DNA of 33,171 bases from a virus, in the IMG/VR virus record IMGVR_UViG_3300010331_000010, positions 1-33,171 of that record; one strand, given 5' to 3'. Shown here in pieces: positions 1 to 7,946 of the stretch; positions within the stretch are counted from its first letter, which is position 1, and the number at the start of each line of letters is the position of its first letter. The translations under genes were made by a program, and so were the position numbers. Below the pieces are notes generated by a model that was not told the DNA's origin, did not search any database, and saw only the letters and a program-made list of their open reading frames with translations.

Positions 1-123
1 TGGATGCATCGGGGAGCTGCGAGCGTAGACGACAGACAACCGGCAATGGGTTGGACAGTTGGTCTCTCGGTAAAGTTCAGAACCAATTGGCATATTCTGA
101 AACATCATGAGCCCAGCGAGACA
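1..123. repeat. Terminal direct repeat, left copy (circular junction)
   Basis: These 123 bases are identical to 33049-33171. The simplest reading is a circular or circularly permuted genome assembled with an overlap, giving a unit of about 33,048 bp. Positions 1-28 are the 3' end of the AbrB-like gene whose full copy is 32834-33076, with its TAG stop at 26-28. The rest is the leader of the gene at 136-465. A true short terminal repeat is the alternative, but a repeat that cuts through a coding sequence argues for an assembly overlap. Confidence 0.95.
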
Positions 124-135
124 TGGAGGTCGGAA

Positions 136-465
136 ATGGAAGCTGTTGAGGAGTTCATCGATAGGTTTGATGAGGTATCGGAGTTCGCCGAGATCGTGAA
201 GATCTACACCGCTGTCATCGACAACGAATCGGTCAGACTCGAGGTACAGAGGAACATCAGGGGCGGGTCAATAATCAAGTATGAGGTGAATGCGTTCACC
301 CAGAAAGACGTGTTCGTGACGCCCGTTTACGGAACTGATGGGGAATTCGGAACTGGAGAGCCGACGGAAATGACCATCTGGGTCGAGCGCGAGATTCCAT
401 GGGTGGACGGCGAATCCCCCGAAGACGCGCTCAGGCAGGCGCTAGCGATGATGCGTCGACCCTGA
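136..465 (+). CDS. Hypothetical protein, last gene of the early operon
   Basis: This 109-residue acidic protein has no family I recognise. I chose the ATG at 136 because a GGAGG sits 6 bases upstream (125-129). The reading frame stays open further upstream, but that part overlaps the end of the AbrB-like gene and lacks a ribosome binding site. The protein begins with a helical acidic stretch, continues with a beta-rich middle containing alternating charged and hydrophobic residues, and ends in the helical piece EDALRQALAMM. On the circle it follows the AbrB-like gene by about 107 bp and is followed at once by a strong terminator at 495. It therefore closes the rightward early transcript rather than starting the packaging genes. 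Confidence 0.7.
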   Translation: MEAVEEFIDRFDEVSEFAEIVKIYTAVIDNESVRLEVQRNIRGGSIIKYEVNAFTQKDVFVTPVYGTDGEFGTGEPTEMTIWVEREIPWVDGESPEDALRQALAMMRRP

Positions 466-494
466 TAACTTCGGACATCCAACGTGCAGGTATG

Positions 495-521
495 GCGCCC
501 CTTCGGGGGCGCTTTTCTGTT
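495..521 (+). terminator. Rho-independent terminator after the early operon
   Basis: A perfect 7-bp GC stem, GCGCCCC (495-501) with GGGGCGC (506-512), is closed by a UUCG tetraloop and followed by TTTTCTGTT. It separates the early operon from the packaging and head operon. Confidence 0.92.
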
Positions 522-546
522 GTGACACCAATGCGAACCTCTCTGC

Positions 547-861
547 ATGGCAAAACCATGGGCGAAGAAGTTCTACCGATCGAAGCGCTGGCAGTCGAAC
601 AGGGCGGCGTACGCCGAGAGCGTGAACTGGCTCTGCGAGATGTGCGGCGACCCGGGCGAGATCGTGCACCACGCCAAGGTGTGGCTCACGGCGAAGAACA
701 TCCATGACCCGGAGGTCTCTCTCGCCTGGTCGAACCTGCAGCTGCTGTGCATCGAGTGCCACAACAAGGTCCACGGACGAGGAGCGGCGCTCAACAGGGA
801 GGGATTCTTCTTCGACGACGAGGGAAACCTCCGCCACCTCCCCCCATTCGCCGATGAATGA
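547..861 (+). CDS. HNH endonuclease next to the terminase genes
   Basis: This 104-residue protein has the layout of a small HNH nuclease: a CEMC pair near residues 31-34, a central VHH doublet near 41-43 and a second CIECHNKVHG cluster near 70-79, which would hold a structural zinc and the beta-beta-alpha metal active site. In many HK97-like phages with cohesive ends, an HNH protein encoded beside the terminase stimulates cos cleavage, and its position directly before the small terminase gene fits that role. The ATG at 547 lacks a convincing Shine-Dalgarno and lies only about 25 bp after the preceding terminator, so the message may have a very short leader. A homing-type HNH is less likely because the gene sits in the conserved packaging position. 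Confidence 0.9.
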   Translation: MAKPWAKKFYRSKRWQSNRAAYAESVNWLCEMCGDPGEIVHHAKVWLTAKNIHDPEVSLAWSNLQLLCIECHNKVHGRGAALNREGFFFDDEGNLRHLPPFADE

Positions 862-933
862 AGCGAAATCAGGGGACCGAGGGGGGAAAGGTAAAGTTTT
901 GCGCGCAACGCGCACGTGAGGGGGGTGTGGTCC

Positions 934-1323
934 ATGGCTGCGAAGACGACGAAAAAGGCGGCGGCGAAGCCCGAGAAGCCCTCGAAGGAGGACCGCATCG
1001 CGCTCGAGGTCGAGCGACTCAACACGCTGCTCGCAGGTGTCGGCGTCGCAAGGCTTACCGGCGTGGAGAAGCTGATCGACAACGCGGCGTTCATGGCCAT
1101 CACGCTCGAGGACCTGCAGGTTGAGATCAACGCGAACGGATGCGTGGTCGAATACAAGAACGGTGAGAACCAGTACGGCACCAAGAAGTCGCCCGAGGTC
1201 GAGGCGTACTCGAACCTCATGCAGCGCTACCTCGCAGCCATGAAGCAGCTCATCGACCTCCTCCCCGCGGAGGAGGCGCCGGCCAAGAGCGACCCGCTGA
1301 TGGACTTCGTCGGTAATAAATGA
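934..1323 (+). CDS. terS: Terminase small subunit (P27-like)
   Basis: This 129-residue protein starts with a Lys/Ala-rich tail and continues with helical segments, including a LTGVEKLIDNAAFMAITLEDLQ-type region and a YSNLMQRYLAAMKQLIDLLP helix characteristic of P27-type small terminases, which recognise the packaging site and load DNA onto the large subunit. I prefer ATG 934 over the upstream frame opening at 916, because a G-rich Shine-Dalgarno (GAGGGGGG) lies just before it. The end overlaps the large subunit start by ATGA, so translation of the two is probably coupled. Family assignment rests on size, composition and position rather than on a diagnostic motif. Confidence 0.82.
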   Translation: MAAKTTKKAAAKPEKPSKEDRIALEVERLNTLLAGVGVARLTGVEKLIDNAAFMAITLEDLQVEINANGCVVEYKNGENQYGTKKSPEVEAYSNLMQRYLAAMKQLIDLLPAEEAPAKSDPLMDFVGNK

Positions 1324-3068
1324 CCGCGACCGCACAGCTGCTCACGCCCACGACAGCGTTCGAGGAGTATTTCGGCGGCATAGTCGCAGGCGAGATCGTC
1401 GCCTGCGAGAAGATCAAGGCGATCTCGGCCAAGCTGATGGACGCGAGGTTCAACCCCGGGAAGTACCACTACGACCCCGCGATCGCGCAGCGTCACGTCG
1501 ACTTCATCCAGAACTTCTGCTGCGTCCCGCGCGGACGCCTCGGAGCTCCCCTCAAACTCGAGCTGTTCCAAGAGGCCATCACCATGGCCATCTTCGGCTT
1601 CGTCGACGACGACGGGAACCGCCAGTACCAAGAGGTCATGATCGTCATGGGCCGCAAGAACGGCAAGACGACGTGGGCGGCGGCGCTCGAGCTCGACCTT
1701 CTGATCAACGACGGCGAGGGCGCGCCGTCCATCTACAACGTGGCCACCAAGCACGACCAGGCCATGGAGATGTTCACACGCGCGCACACGATGGTGCGCT
1801 TCTCCCCGCACCTCAGGAAGCACGTCCGCAAGCGCATGTCCGATCTGTTCTGCCACTACAACGACGGGACGATCAAGGCGCTCTCCTCTCAGACGAGCAG
1901 CATGGACGGGCTCGACGTGCACGGCGGCTTCATCGACGAGCTCGCCGCGATCAAGAACCGCGACATCTACGACCTCACCAAACAGGGGATGTCGGCGCGC
2001 AGACAGCCGCTCCTCGTCTCGATCTCGACGAACGGATTCGTGCGCGACAACATCTTCGACTCGCAGTACGAGTACGCCGCCTCGTTCCTCAAGGGGACGC
2101 TCGGCCAGGGAACCGACCGGTTCCTGCCCTTCATCTACGAGCTCGACGACCGCGAGGAGTGGGACAAGGAGGAGTGCTGGCCCAAGGCGAACCCGGGACT
2201 CGGCACCATCAAGCGCCTCGACATCCTGCGCGACATGGTCAACAAGGCCAAGGACGACCCGGCCTTCAAGCCCAGCGTCATGGTCAAGGACTTCAACCTG
2301 ATCGAGAACGTCGCGAGCGCGTGGCTGACATGGTCGGATATCGAGACTCGGGAACCGGTTCCCCACGACAAGGGGAAGACGCGGCCTGCCACGTTCGACC
2401 TCGCGGAGATGGGGTTCGACTACGCGATCGGAGGCATCGACGCGGCGGACTCGGTCGACCTCAACGCCGCGGTGATCCTCTGTAGGCGCAGGCTCTACAA
2501 CGGCGAGCTCGACCCGCGCATCTACGTCACGCCCATGTTCTGGCTTCCCGAGTCCGTGCTCGAGGTCGCGGTGGCGTCGGGCAACAGGCGCGAGCGCGAC
2601 GCCGTCCCCTACCTGCTGTGGGAGAAGCGCGGTCTGCTCAGGTCGGTTCCGGGAAACAAGGTCGACAAGCAGGTCATGGTCGACTGGTTCCTCGAGATGC
2701 GCGAGGAGCACGGGATCTACACGACCAAGATCGGCTACGACCCCTACCACGTCGACGGTTCCATCCAGGCGCAGTTCAAGGCGGCGTTCGGTCAGAACTC
2801 GTTCCTCCCGATCCGCCAAGGCGTCAAGACGCTCTCGGGTCCGATGAAGGAGCTCAAGGCAGACCTCAAGGCGAACCTGATCGTCCACAACCAGAACCCG
2901 CTGTTGATGTGGAACATGGCCAACGTGGAGGTCAAGTGTGACACCAATGGTGAAATCCAACCGCAGAAAGGTATCGACCCGCGCAAGCGCATCGACGGCC
3001 TCGCCGCTTTGCTCGACGCGTACACCGTCCTCCAGGACAACCGAGCCGACTACGAGGGTCTGATCTAA
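1320..3068 (+). CDS. terL: Terminase large subunit
   Basis: This 582-residue protein is the packaging ATPase and nuclease. A Walker A-type motif, MGRKNGKTTW, is at about residues 109-118, and the Walker B segment GGFIDEL is at about 201-207. The C-terminal RNase H-like nuclease is marked by acidic clusters at GIDAAD (about 371), IGYDPYH (about 471) and RIDGLAALLDA (about 560). Length and motif order match the Terminase_1 (HK97-like) group, whose members mostly package from cos sites. The start overlaps the small subunit stop by 4 bases. The portal gene follows after 8 bases with its own AAGGAG. Confidence 0.97.
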   Translation: MTATAQLLTPTTAFEEYFGGIVAGEIVACEKIKAISAKLMDARFNPGKYHYDPAIAQRHVDFIQNFCCVPRGRLGAPLKLELFQEAITMAIFGFVDDDGNRQYQEVMIVMGRKNGKTTWAAALELDLLINDGEGAPSIYNVATKHDQAMEMFTRAHTMVRFSPHLRKHVRKRMSDLFCHYNDGTIKALSSQTSSMDGLDVHGGFIDELAAIKNRDIYDLTKQGMSARRQPLLVSISTNGFVRDNIFDSQYEYAASFLKGTLGQGTDRFLPFIYELDDREEWDKEECWPKANPGLGTIKRLDILRDMVNKAKDDPAFKPSVMVKDFNLIENVASAWLTWSDIETREPVPHDKGKTRPATFDLAEMGFDYAIGGIDAADSVDLNAAVILCRRRLYNGELDPRIYVTPMFWLPESVLEVAVASGNRRERDAVPYLLWEKRGLLRSVPGNKVDKQVMVDWFLEMREEHGIYTTKIGYDPYHVDGSIQAQFKAAFGQNSFLPIRQGVKTLSGPMKELKADLKANLIVHNQNPLLMWNMANVEVKCDTNGEIQPQKGIDPRKRIDGLAALLDAYTVLQDNRADYEGLI

Positions 3069-3076
3069 GGAGTGCG

Positions 3077-4279
3077 ATGAGTTTCTTCGACAGGATCTTC
3101 GGGGCGAAGCGGCCTGACCCGCAGGCCTCATCGGTCTTCCGGACCGTCAACGGCTACTCGCCGGCATTCACGTCGCGCGGCGGGTCCATCTACGAGGCCG
3201 ACCTGATCCGCTCCTGCATCCACGCGGCGGCTTCCCACGCGTCGAAGCTCAAGCCCGAGATCGTCGGGGAGTCGCACTCGGCGCTCTCGCACGCCCTGGC
3301 GTCCCAGCCCAACCCGTGGCAGGACACGTCGAAATTCCTCTACCGGCTCATGACCATACTCGAGGCGAACACCACTACGTTCATCGTCCCGATCACCGAC
3401 TCCCCCGGAGGTGAGGTCGTCGGGGTGTACCCGATCTTCCCGTCTCGAGCGGAGATGGTCGACGTCATGGGAGAGCCCTGGCTGCGCTACACGTTCGCCG
3501 ACGGGACCAAGGCGGCGATCGAGTACTCGCGCTGCGGCCTGATGAACAAGATGCAGTACCGCGACGAGTTCTTCGGCGCCGGCAACGGGCCGATGGACTC
3601 GACGCTCGACCTCCTGCACACGCAAGAACAGGGGATCCAACAGGGCATAAAGAACTCGGCGGGGATCCGGTTCCTCGTCCGCATCGCGCAGACGCTCAAG
3701 CCCGACGACATCGAGGCGGAGCGCAAGCGCTTCTCGGCGGACAACCTCTCCATCCAAAACGACTCGGGCGTCGTGTTCATCGACGGAAAGTACGAGAGCG
3801 TGACCCCGCTCGAGATGAAGCCGTTCGTCATCAACGCCGAGCAGACGGCGCAGATAGAGCGACGCGTGTTCAACTACTTCGGAACGCACGAGGGGATCCT
3901 GCAGAACAAGTACGACGAAGCCCAGTGGAGCGCGTTCTACGAGGGGAAGATCGAGCAGTTCGCGCTCCAGCTCGGCCTCGTGCTGACGAACATGGTGTTC
4001 ACGCCGCAGCAGAGGGCGCGCGGCGAGCAGATCATGTTCTCCTCGAACCGTCTCCAATACGCCTCCAACACCACCAAGCTCGCAGTCACCAAGGACCTGT
4101 TGGACCGAGGGCTGCTCTCGAACTTCGCAGCCGCCGACATCTGGAACCTCCCCCACCCTTCGGGCGACGAGCGCTGGGTCATCCGCGGCGAGTACATCGA
4201 CATCGCCAACCTTCCGAACCACACCGTGGACAACGCCAAGGACTACCTGAAACCCGCCGTCAAGAAAGAAGAGGAGTAG
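3077..4279 (+). CDS. Portal protein (HK97 family)
   Basis: This 400-residue protein forms the dodecameric ring at the capsid vertex through which DNA passes. Its N-terminus MSFFDRIFGAK and the segment STLDLLHTQEQGIQQGIKNS are typical of HK97-type portals. So are the region around EAQWSAFYEGKIEQFALQLGLVLTNM and the C-terminal DLLDRGLLSNFAAADIWNLP stretch. The length is normal for the family. The start has AAGGAG 6 bases upstream. It lies between the large terminase and the prohead protease, the standard order, and the protease follows after only 2 bases. Confidence 0.95.
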   Translation: MSFFDRIFGAKRPDPQASSVFRTVNGYSPAFTSRGGSIYEADLIRSCIHAAASHASKLKPEIVGESHSALSHALASQPNPWQDTSKFLYRLMTILEANTTTFIVPITDSPGGEVVGVYPIFPSRAEMVDVMGEPWLRYTFADGTKAAIEYSRCGLMNKMQYRDEFFGAGNGPMDSTLDLLHTQEQGIQQGIKNSAGIRFLVRIAQTLKPDDIEAERKRFSADNLSIQNDSGVVFIDGKYESVTPLEMKPFVINAEQTAQIERRVFNYFGTHEGILQNKYDEAQWSAFYEGKIEQFALQLGLVLTNMVFTPQQRARGEQIMFSSNRLQYASNTTKLAVTKDLLDRGLLSNFAAADIWNLPHPSGDERWVIRGEYIDIANLPNHTVDNAKDYLKPAVKKEEE

Positions 4280-4281
4280 CC

Positions 4282-4863
4282 ATGCCCGTGAAACTAGGCG
4301 AACGCGAGTACCGCGCCATCGCCCCGCTCGCCCCGGTAGCAGAGGGGGCGCCCAAGCTCATCGAATCGGACTGCTACGTCGAGGGTTACGCCACGACCTT
4401 CGACGACCCCTACGCCCTGTGGGGCGACTTCAAGGAGCAGGTGGACAGGCACGCGCTGGACAACGCCGACGTGGCGGACGTGATCATGCAGTACGACCAC
4501 GAGGGCCGGGTGCTCGCGCGGATCCGCAACGCCACCCTCGTCATCCGTGCCGACGACCACGGCCTGAAGGTCGCAGCCGACCTCTCCAAGGGAGAGTCCG
4601 CGCGTCAGCTCTACGAGGAGATCGCGAACGGCCTCGTGGACCGCATGTCCTGGGCGTTCACCGTCTCCGAGGACAGCTACGACTTCGAGAGTGACACCCG
4701 GACCATACTCCGGGTCAAGAAGGTCTACGACGTCTCGGCCGTTTCCATCCCGGCCAACGACGCCACGGACATAAGCGCGCGATCGGTTGTCGAGGGAGTC
4801 ATCGACAAGAGGAAGCTGGAGCAGCGAGCGCGCGACCTGCTGGTACTCAGAACCCGACTGTAA
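4282..4863 (+). CDS. Prohead protease (HK97 family)
   Basis: This 193-residue serine protease matures the capsid by cleaving the scaffold-like N-terminus of the major capsid protein. The conserved histidine lies in QYDHEGR, and the catalytic serine is in RMSWAF, the usual MS-x-AF motif. The downstream YDVSAVSIPAN segment is also a family hallmark. The open frame extends far upstream inside the portal gene, but the ATG at 4282 carries a GAGGAG ribosome binding site and gives the usual family length. It sits directly before the capsid gene. Confidence 0.95.
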   Translation: MPVKLGEREYRAIAPLAPVAEGAPKLIESDCYVEGYATTFDDPYALWGDFKEQVDRHALDNADVADVIMQYDHEGRVLARIRNATLVIRADDHGLKVAADLSKGESARQLYEEIANGLVDRMSWAFTVSEDSYDFESDTRTILRVKKVYDVSAVSIPANDATDISARSVVEGVIDKRKLEQRARDLLVLRTRL

Positions 4864-4875
4864 AGGAGCAACACC

Positions 4876-6048
4876 ATGCACAAGCGACTGAAGGAGATCG
4901 AGGCGCGCCTCGCGGAGATCCGCGGGCTCGTCGAAGCGGGCGGGGACGTCGACGTCCCCGCCCTCACCACCGAGATCGGCACACTCCAGGAGGAGCGCAC
5001 CCGCATCCAGGCAGATGTCGAGGCCCGAAGCGTGCTCGAGGCACGCGTCGCCAGCGGCGAGTTCCCCGCCCTGCGCTCGTTCCCGACCGGGGACGGCGCA
5101 GCGCCCGAGGAGCGCTCGTTCGACGCCTCCTCGCCCGAGTACCGCACTGCGTTCTTCCGCACCCTCGCCCGTGACAAGGAGTCCGGCGAGATGCGCCTCG
5201 GCGAGCTGACCAACGTGGAGAAGCGCGCGTGGACCCACACCACCGCGAACACCCCCAACGTCATCCCGACGGCGACGATGACCCGCATCTGGGACCTCGT
5301 CTCCAAGCGCTACGCCCTGCTCAAGGACATCTCGATCGACCACATCGCCGGCGTCTTCGAGTTCGTCCAGCACACCGGGATCACCGAGGGTGAGGCGGCC
5401 GTCGTCGCCGAGAACGCCGCGAACGTCGACATGAAGCAGGCCTTCGTCAAGGTCCAGCTCGCCGGCAAGGAGATCAAGGCGCACGTCAAGCTCGCGCGCC
5501 GCATGCAGATCCAGTCCATCGACGGATTCGAGGACTACCTCGTCAAGCAGATGTCCGCCCAGATGGGCGAGCAGATGAACAAGCTCGTCGTCGACGCGAT
5601 CATCGCGACGGTCGTAGCCGGCAACAAGTTCGCCACGGCAGCCGGTGCCGCGCTTTCGGACACGGACATCAAGAAGGCGAACGGAGCTCTCAAGGGCGGC
5701 GTGCGCCACGACGTCTACGCCAGCTCCCAGACCATCTGGAACCACATCGCCAACGTCAAGAACCTCGACGGTGACGAGAAGTTCATCGAGTCCTCGGTGA
5801 ACGACGACCCGGCCGTCCAGGGCCGCATCTACGGAGGACTCGTCAAAGTCGACGACACCATCGCCAACGGCGTCATCCTCATCGGGGATCCCGACGTCGT
5901 CGTCGCGAACATGAACCAGGAGCCCGAGGTGCTCACCAACATCAACGTCGAGACCTTCGAGACCACCCACGGCTCGATGGCTCTGTTCGATGCCAGCCTC
6001 GGCGACACCCGCGGCTTCGCGATCATTACGATCACGCCGGCTGCCTAA
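4876..6048 (+). CDS. Major capsid protein (HK97 fold)
   Basis: This 390-residue protein begins with a charged coiled coil of about 60 residues (LKEIEARLAEIRGL onward), the delta domain that acts as an internal scaffold and is removed by the protease encoded just upstream. The mature part starts near residue 100-115 and shows family features: an N-arm with the NVIPTATMTRIWDLV segment, the E-loop region around the EGEAAVVAENA stretch, and a spine-helix segment near VKLARRMQIQSIDGFEDYL. AAAGGAG precedes the ATG. The exact cleavage site cannot be read from the sequence. Confidence 0.95.
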   Translation: MHKRLKEIEARLAEIRGLVEAGGDVDVPALTTEIGTLQEERTRIQADVEARSVLEARVASGEFPALRSFPTGDGAAPEERSFDASSPEYRTAFFRTLARDKESGEMRLGELTNVEKRAWTHTTANTPNVIPTATMTRIWDLVSKRYALLKDISIDHIAGVFEFVQHTGITEGEAAVVAENAANVDMKQAFVKVQLAGKEIKAHVKLARRMQIQSIDGFEDYLVKQMSAQMGEQMNKLVVDAIIATVVAGNKFATAAGAALSDTDIKKANGALKGGVRHDVYASSQTIWNHIANVKNLDGDEKFIESSVNDDPAVQGRIYGGLVKVDDTIANGVILIGDPDVVVANMNQEPEVLTNINVETFETTHGSMALFDASLGDTRGFAIITITPAA

Positions 6049-6066
6049 CCGAGAGGAGGTTGCGCG

Positions 6067-6531
6067 ATGAAGGTCAAAGCCCTGCGCACGTTCCGTGACC
6101 TGAAGGCCGAGCGGACCCGATCCGCCGGAGACGTCTTCGAGGCGTCGAAGGAGCGGTTCGACGAGCTCAACCAGACCGAGTTCGGCATGCTCGTCGTAGC
6201 GGTGGCGGGTTCCGCCTCCGAGACTCCCGAGCCGGTCGCTCCCGTCAAGTCTGAGACCGAGGAGAACGCCGCACCCGCGGCCGACCCCACTCCCGAGCCA
6301 GAGGGGCAGCGTCCCGCCTCCGAGACTCCCGAGCCGGTCGCTCCCGTCAAGTCTGAGACCGAGGAGAAAGCCGCACCTGAGGAGAAGCCGCCGGCGTCAG
6401 AACCCGTCGCTTTCCCCGACGAGAAGCTGAGTGTCCAGCACCTCAAGGACATCCTCGACGCGAGGGGCGTGGAGTATCGCGGCCGCCCCAACCGAGATGA
6501 GCTCCTGGAGCTCAAGCGCGGAAGCGACTAG
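6067..6531 (+). CDS. Head accessory protein with duplicated Pro/Glu linker and HeH/SAP-like end
   Basis: This 154-residue protein has three parts. Residues 1-50 form a short folded module (MKVKALRTFRDLKAERTRSAGD), the kind often seen in small proteins encoded right after the capsid gene. Residues 50-118 are an acidic, Pro-rich linker with the unit ASETPEPVAPVKSETEE present twice, 34 residues apart. Residues 119-154 (LSVQHLKDILDARGVEYRGR and on to KR) resemble a HeH/SAP-type helix-extension-helix fold, which often binds nucleic acid. AGGAGG lies 9 bases upstream. It could be a decoration, head-completion or DNA-contact protein; I cannot choose. It is closed by a terminator. Confidence 0.75.
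   Translation: MKVKALRTFRDLKAERTRSAGDVFEASKERFDELNQTEFGMLVVAVAGSASETPEPVAPVKSETEENAAPAADPTPEPEGQRPASETPEPVAPVKSETEEKAAPEEKPPASEPVAFPDEKLSVQHLKDILDARGVEYRGRPNRDELLELKRGSD
6212..6377 (+). repeat. In-frame 102-bp-period duplication in the head accessory gene
   Basis: Bases 6212-6266 and 6314-6368 are identical (55 bp), and the match extends to about 64 bp with one mismatch. The period of 102 bp equals 34 codons, so the duplication keeps the frame and lengthens the Pro/Glu linker. The near-perfect identity implies a recent event or recombination-based homogenisation. Confidence 0.9.
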
Positions 6532-6559
6532 CGTCCGCGAGCTCCCCATCATCGAAGAA

Positions 6560-6590
6560 GAGAGGCCCCCAGTCGGGGCCTCTCCATTTG
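6560..6590 (+). terminator. Terminator between the capsid block and the connector genes
   Basis: A 10-bp perfect stem, GAGAGGCCCC (6560-6569) with GGGGCCTCTC (6575-6584), has a 5-base loop and is followed by CATTTG. The weak T-tract suggests partial termination, which would lower expression of the downstream low-copy connector genes relative to capsid. Confidence 0.8.
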
Positions 6591-6644
6591 TGACACGTCG
6601 AGGAAGATTGCCCCGATGAGAGAGCCGACGGAAAGGTGCGCGCG

Positions 6645-6932
6645 ATGACCATGCTCCAGCGAATCAAGACCGCGCTCCGCATCTCCGCCGTCGATTACGA
6701 CGAGGAGGTCACGGGGTTGATCGCCGCCGCACGCGAGCACCTGAGGACCTCCGGAGTGTCGGAAGCCGTCCTCGCATCCGAGGACCCCGCACCGCTCGTC
6801 GAGCAAGCGATCACCATCTACTGCAAGTCGAACTTCGGGTTCGACAACCCGGATGCAGACCGCCTCGACAAGTCGTTCAAGTCGATATCGGACAAGCTGC
6901 TGTTCTCCTCGGAGTTCAGGTCCGAGTCATGA
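6645..6932 (+). CDS. Head-tail connector (gp6-like adaptor)
   Basis: This 95-residue all-helical protein has the pattern of gp6-like connectors: an N-terminal helix MLQRIKTALRI, the segment EEVTGLIAAAREHLRTSGV, and a C-terminal EQAITIYCKSNFGFDNPDADRL region. Such proteins form a ring below the portal. I chose the ATG at 6645, with GGAAAGG about 8 bases upstream; an in-frame GTG at 6636 overlaps that site. The gene overlaps the next one by ATGA. Confidence 0.88.
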   Translation: MTMLQRIKTALRISAVDYDEEVTGLIAAAREHLRTSGVSEAVLASEDPAPLVEQAITIYCKSNFGFDNPDADRLDKSFKSISDKLLFSSEFRSES

Positions 6933-7234
6933 GGAGCGCCGCCGTCATCGACCTCGTCTCCGAGGCGTACGTCGCCGACGAGATCGGGCAGCAGATCGCC
7001 GTCGAGACGAGACGGCGCGTCTTCGCGAACGAGTTCTCGGTGTCGTCGTCGGAGTTCTACGCCGGCGCAGCGATCGGACTCAAGCCGGGCAAGCGCTACC
7101 AGGTGCGCGCGGTCGACTACCAAGACGAGCGCACGCTCGAGGTCGACGGCGTCTCCTACACGGTTCTGCGCGCCGACAAGCGCGGCGAGTGGGTCTCGAT
7201 CATCTGCGAGCGCAAGGGGGCCGACCGTGGCTGA
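6929..7234 (+). CDS. Head closure / head-tail joining protein
   Basis: This 101-residue protein is largely beta-strand in pattern, with GKRYQVRAVDYQDERTLEVD and a terminal strand GEWVSIICERKG, as expected for head-closure or stopper proteins that follow gp6-like connectors. I see no diagnostic motif, so the call leans on size, strand pattern and its fixed place between the connector and the gp10-like gene. It starts in an ATGA overlap and its end overlaps the next start by 8 bases. Confidence 0.72.
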   Translation: MRSAAVIDLVSEAYVADEIGQQIAVETRRRVFANEFSVSSSEFYAGAAIGLKPGKRYQVRAVDYQDERTLEVDGVSYTVLRADKRGEWVSIICERKGADRG

Positions 7235-7616
7235 CACGATCGACGCCGGGCTTCTCGGAGACGCGATCGCAGAAGCGATGCGCGAGTACACCGAGGACGT
7301 CGTCGCGGCGATACCGAAAGTCCTGAAGGAGACCTCCAAGGCGGCGGTCAAGGAGCTCAGGGAGCGCTCACCCAAGCTCACCGGAGACTACGCGGCCGGA
7401 TGGCACGACGAGATGACCTACAACCGCGAGGGGCGCGAGGGGCGGATCATCCGCAACGAGACCGACTATCAGATCACACACCTTCTCGAGTTCGGGCATG
7501 CGAAGGCCGGAGGAGGACGCGTCGAGGCGATCCCGCACGTGGGACCCGTCGCCGACGAGTACCACGCGAAGTTGACGGAGGACCTCGGCAAGATCGTCAT
7601 GCGGGGTGGCCGGTGA
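7227..7616 (+). CDS. HK97 gp10-like neck protein
   Basis: This 129-residue protein matches the HK97 gp10 pattern: an N-terminal helical half (YTEDVVAAIPKVLKETSKAA), then LRERSPKLTGDYAAGW, where SP-x-x-TG is the family signature, then THLLEFGHAKAGGGRV, matching the LLEFGH-x-(3)-GG hallmark. Proteins of this family lie at the neck and help join tail to head. It starts with GTG at 7227 inside the end of the previous gene and overlaps the next one by one base. Confidence 0.92.
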   Translation: MADTIDAGLLGDAIAEAMREYTEDVVAAIPKVLKETSKAAVKELRERSPKLTGDYAAGWHDEMTYNREGREGRIIRNETDYQITHLLEFGHAKAGGGRVEAIPHVGPVADEYHAKLTEDLGKIVMRGGR

Positions 7617-7930
7617 TGAGGGCCGAGGATCTTCTCGCGGTTCTTGCAGACAGCGGGCTTCCGGTCGCCTACCACCATTGGGCGGATCCTCCACACCCGC
7701 CCTACCTTGTCTACCTATTCACGAGCTCCGACGACCTGTTCGCGGACGGGACGAATTACGCCGCAGTCGCCAACTGGCAGGTCGAGTTGTATTCCGACCG
7801 GAAGGACCAGGCGAACGAGGAACAGGTGGAGGGGGTGTTGAAGACGGCTGGGCTCACGTTTCAGAAGCGTGAGATGTTCATCGAGTCGGAGGAGCTCTAT
7901 CAGACGATCTATTCAATCCAGACGATTTAA
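7616..7930 (+). CDS. Probable tail terminator / tail completion protein
   Basis: This 104-residue protein starts at the ATG that overlaps the previous TGA. It shows YHHWADPPHPPYLVYLF followed by NWQVELYSDRKDQANEEQVEGVL, the strand-then-helix pattern of minor tail proteins that cap the tail tube at the head end. Several phages of Gram-positive hosts have a protein of this kind between the gp10-like and tail-tube genes. The function is inferred from pattern and position only. Confidence 0.75.
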   Translation: MRAEDLLAVLADSGLPVAYHHWADPPHPPYLVYLFTSSDDLFADGTNYAAVANWQVELYSDRKDQANEEQVEGVLKTAGLTFQKREMFIESEELYQTIYSIQTI

Positions 7931-7946
7931 AGGAGCGTGATACACA

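Noticed and set aside
3-135. Upstream extension of the first gene to position 4
   Set aside because: It overlaps the end of the AbrB-like gene across the junction and lacks a ribosome binding site, while ATG 136 has a GGAGG at proper distance.
516-2955. TGTGACACCAATG shared at about 518 and 2938
   Set aside because: A 13-base match between two places in 33 kb of biased sequence is expected by chance, and one copy is inside the terminase gene.
1227-3131. 634-residue open frame on the minus strand opposite the large terminase
   Set aside because: It is the mirror of a high-GC gene with strong codon bias. The composition is Arg/Leu/Val/Asp-rich without domains, and it conflicts with a clear terminase.
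4294-5970. 558-residue minus-strand frame opposite protease and capsid genes
   Set aside because: It is low-complexity Val/Asp/Leu sequence typical of antisense frames in GC-rich DNA. It has no ribosome binding site and no motifs.
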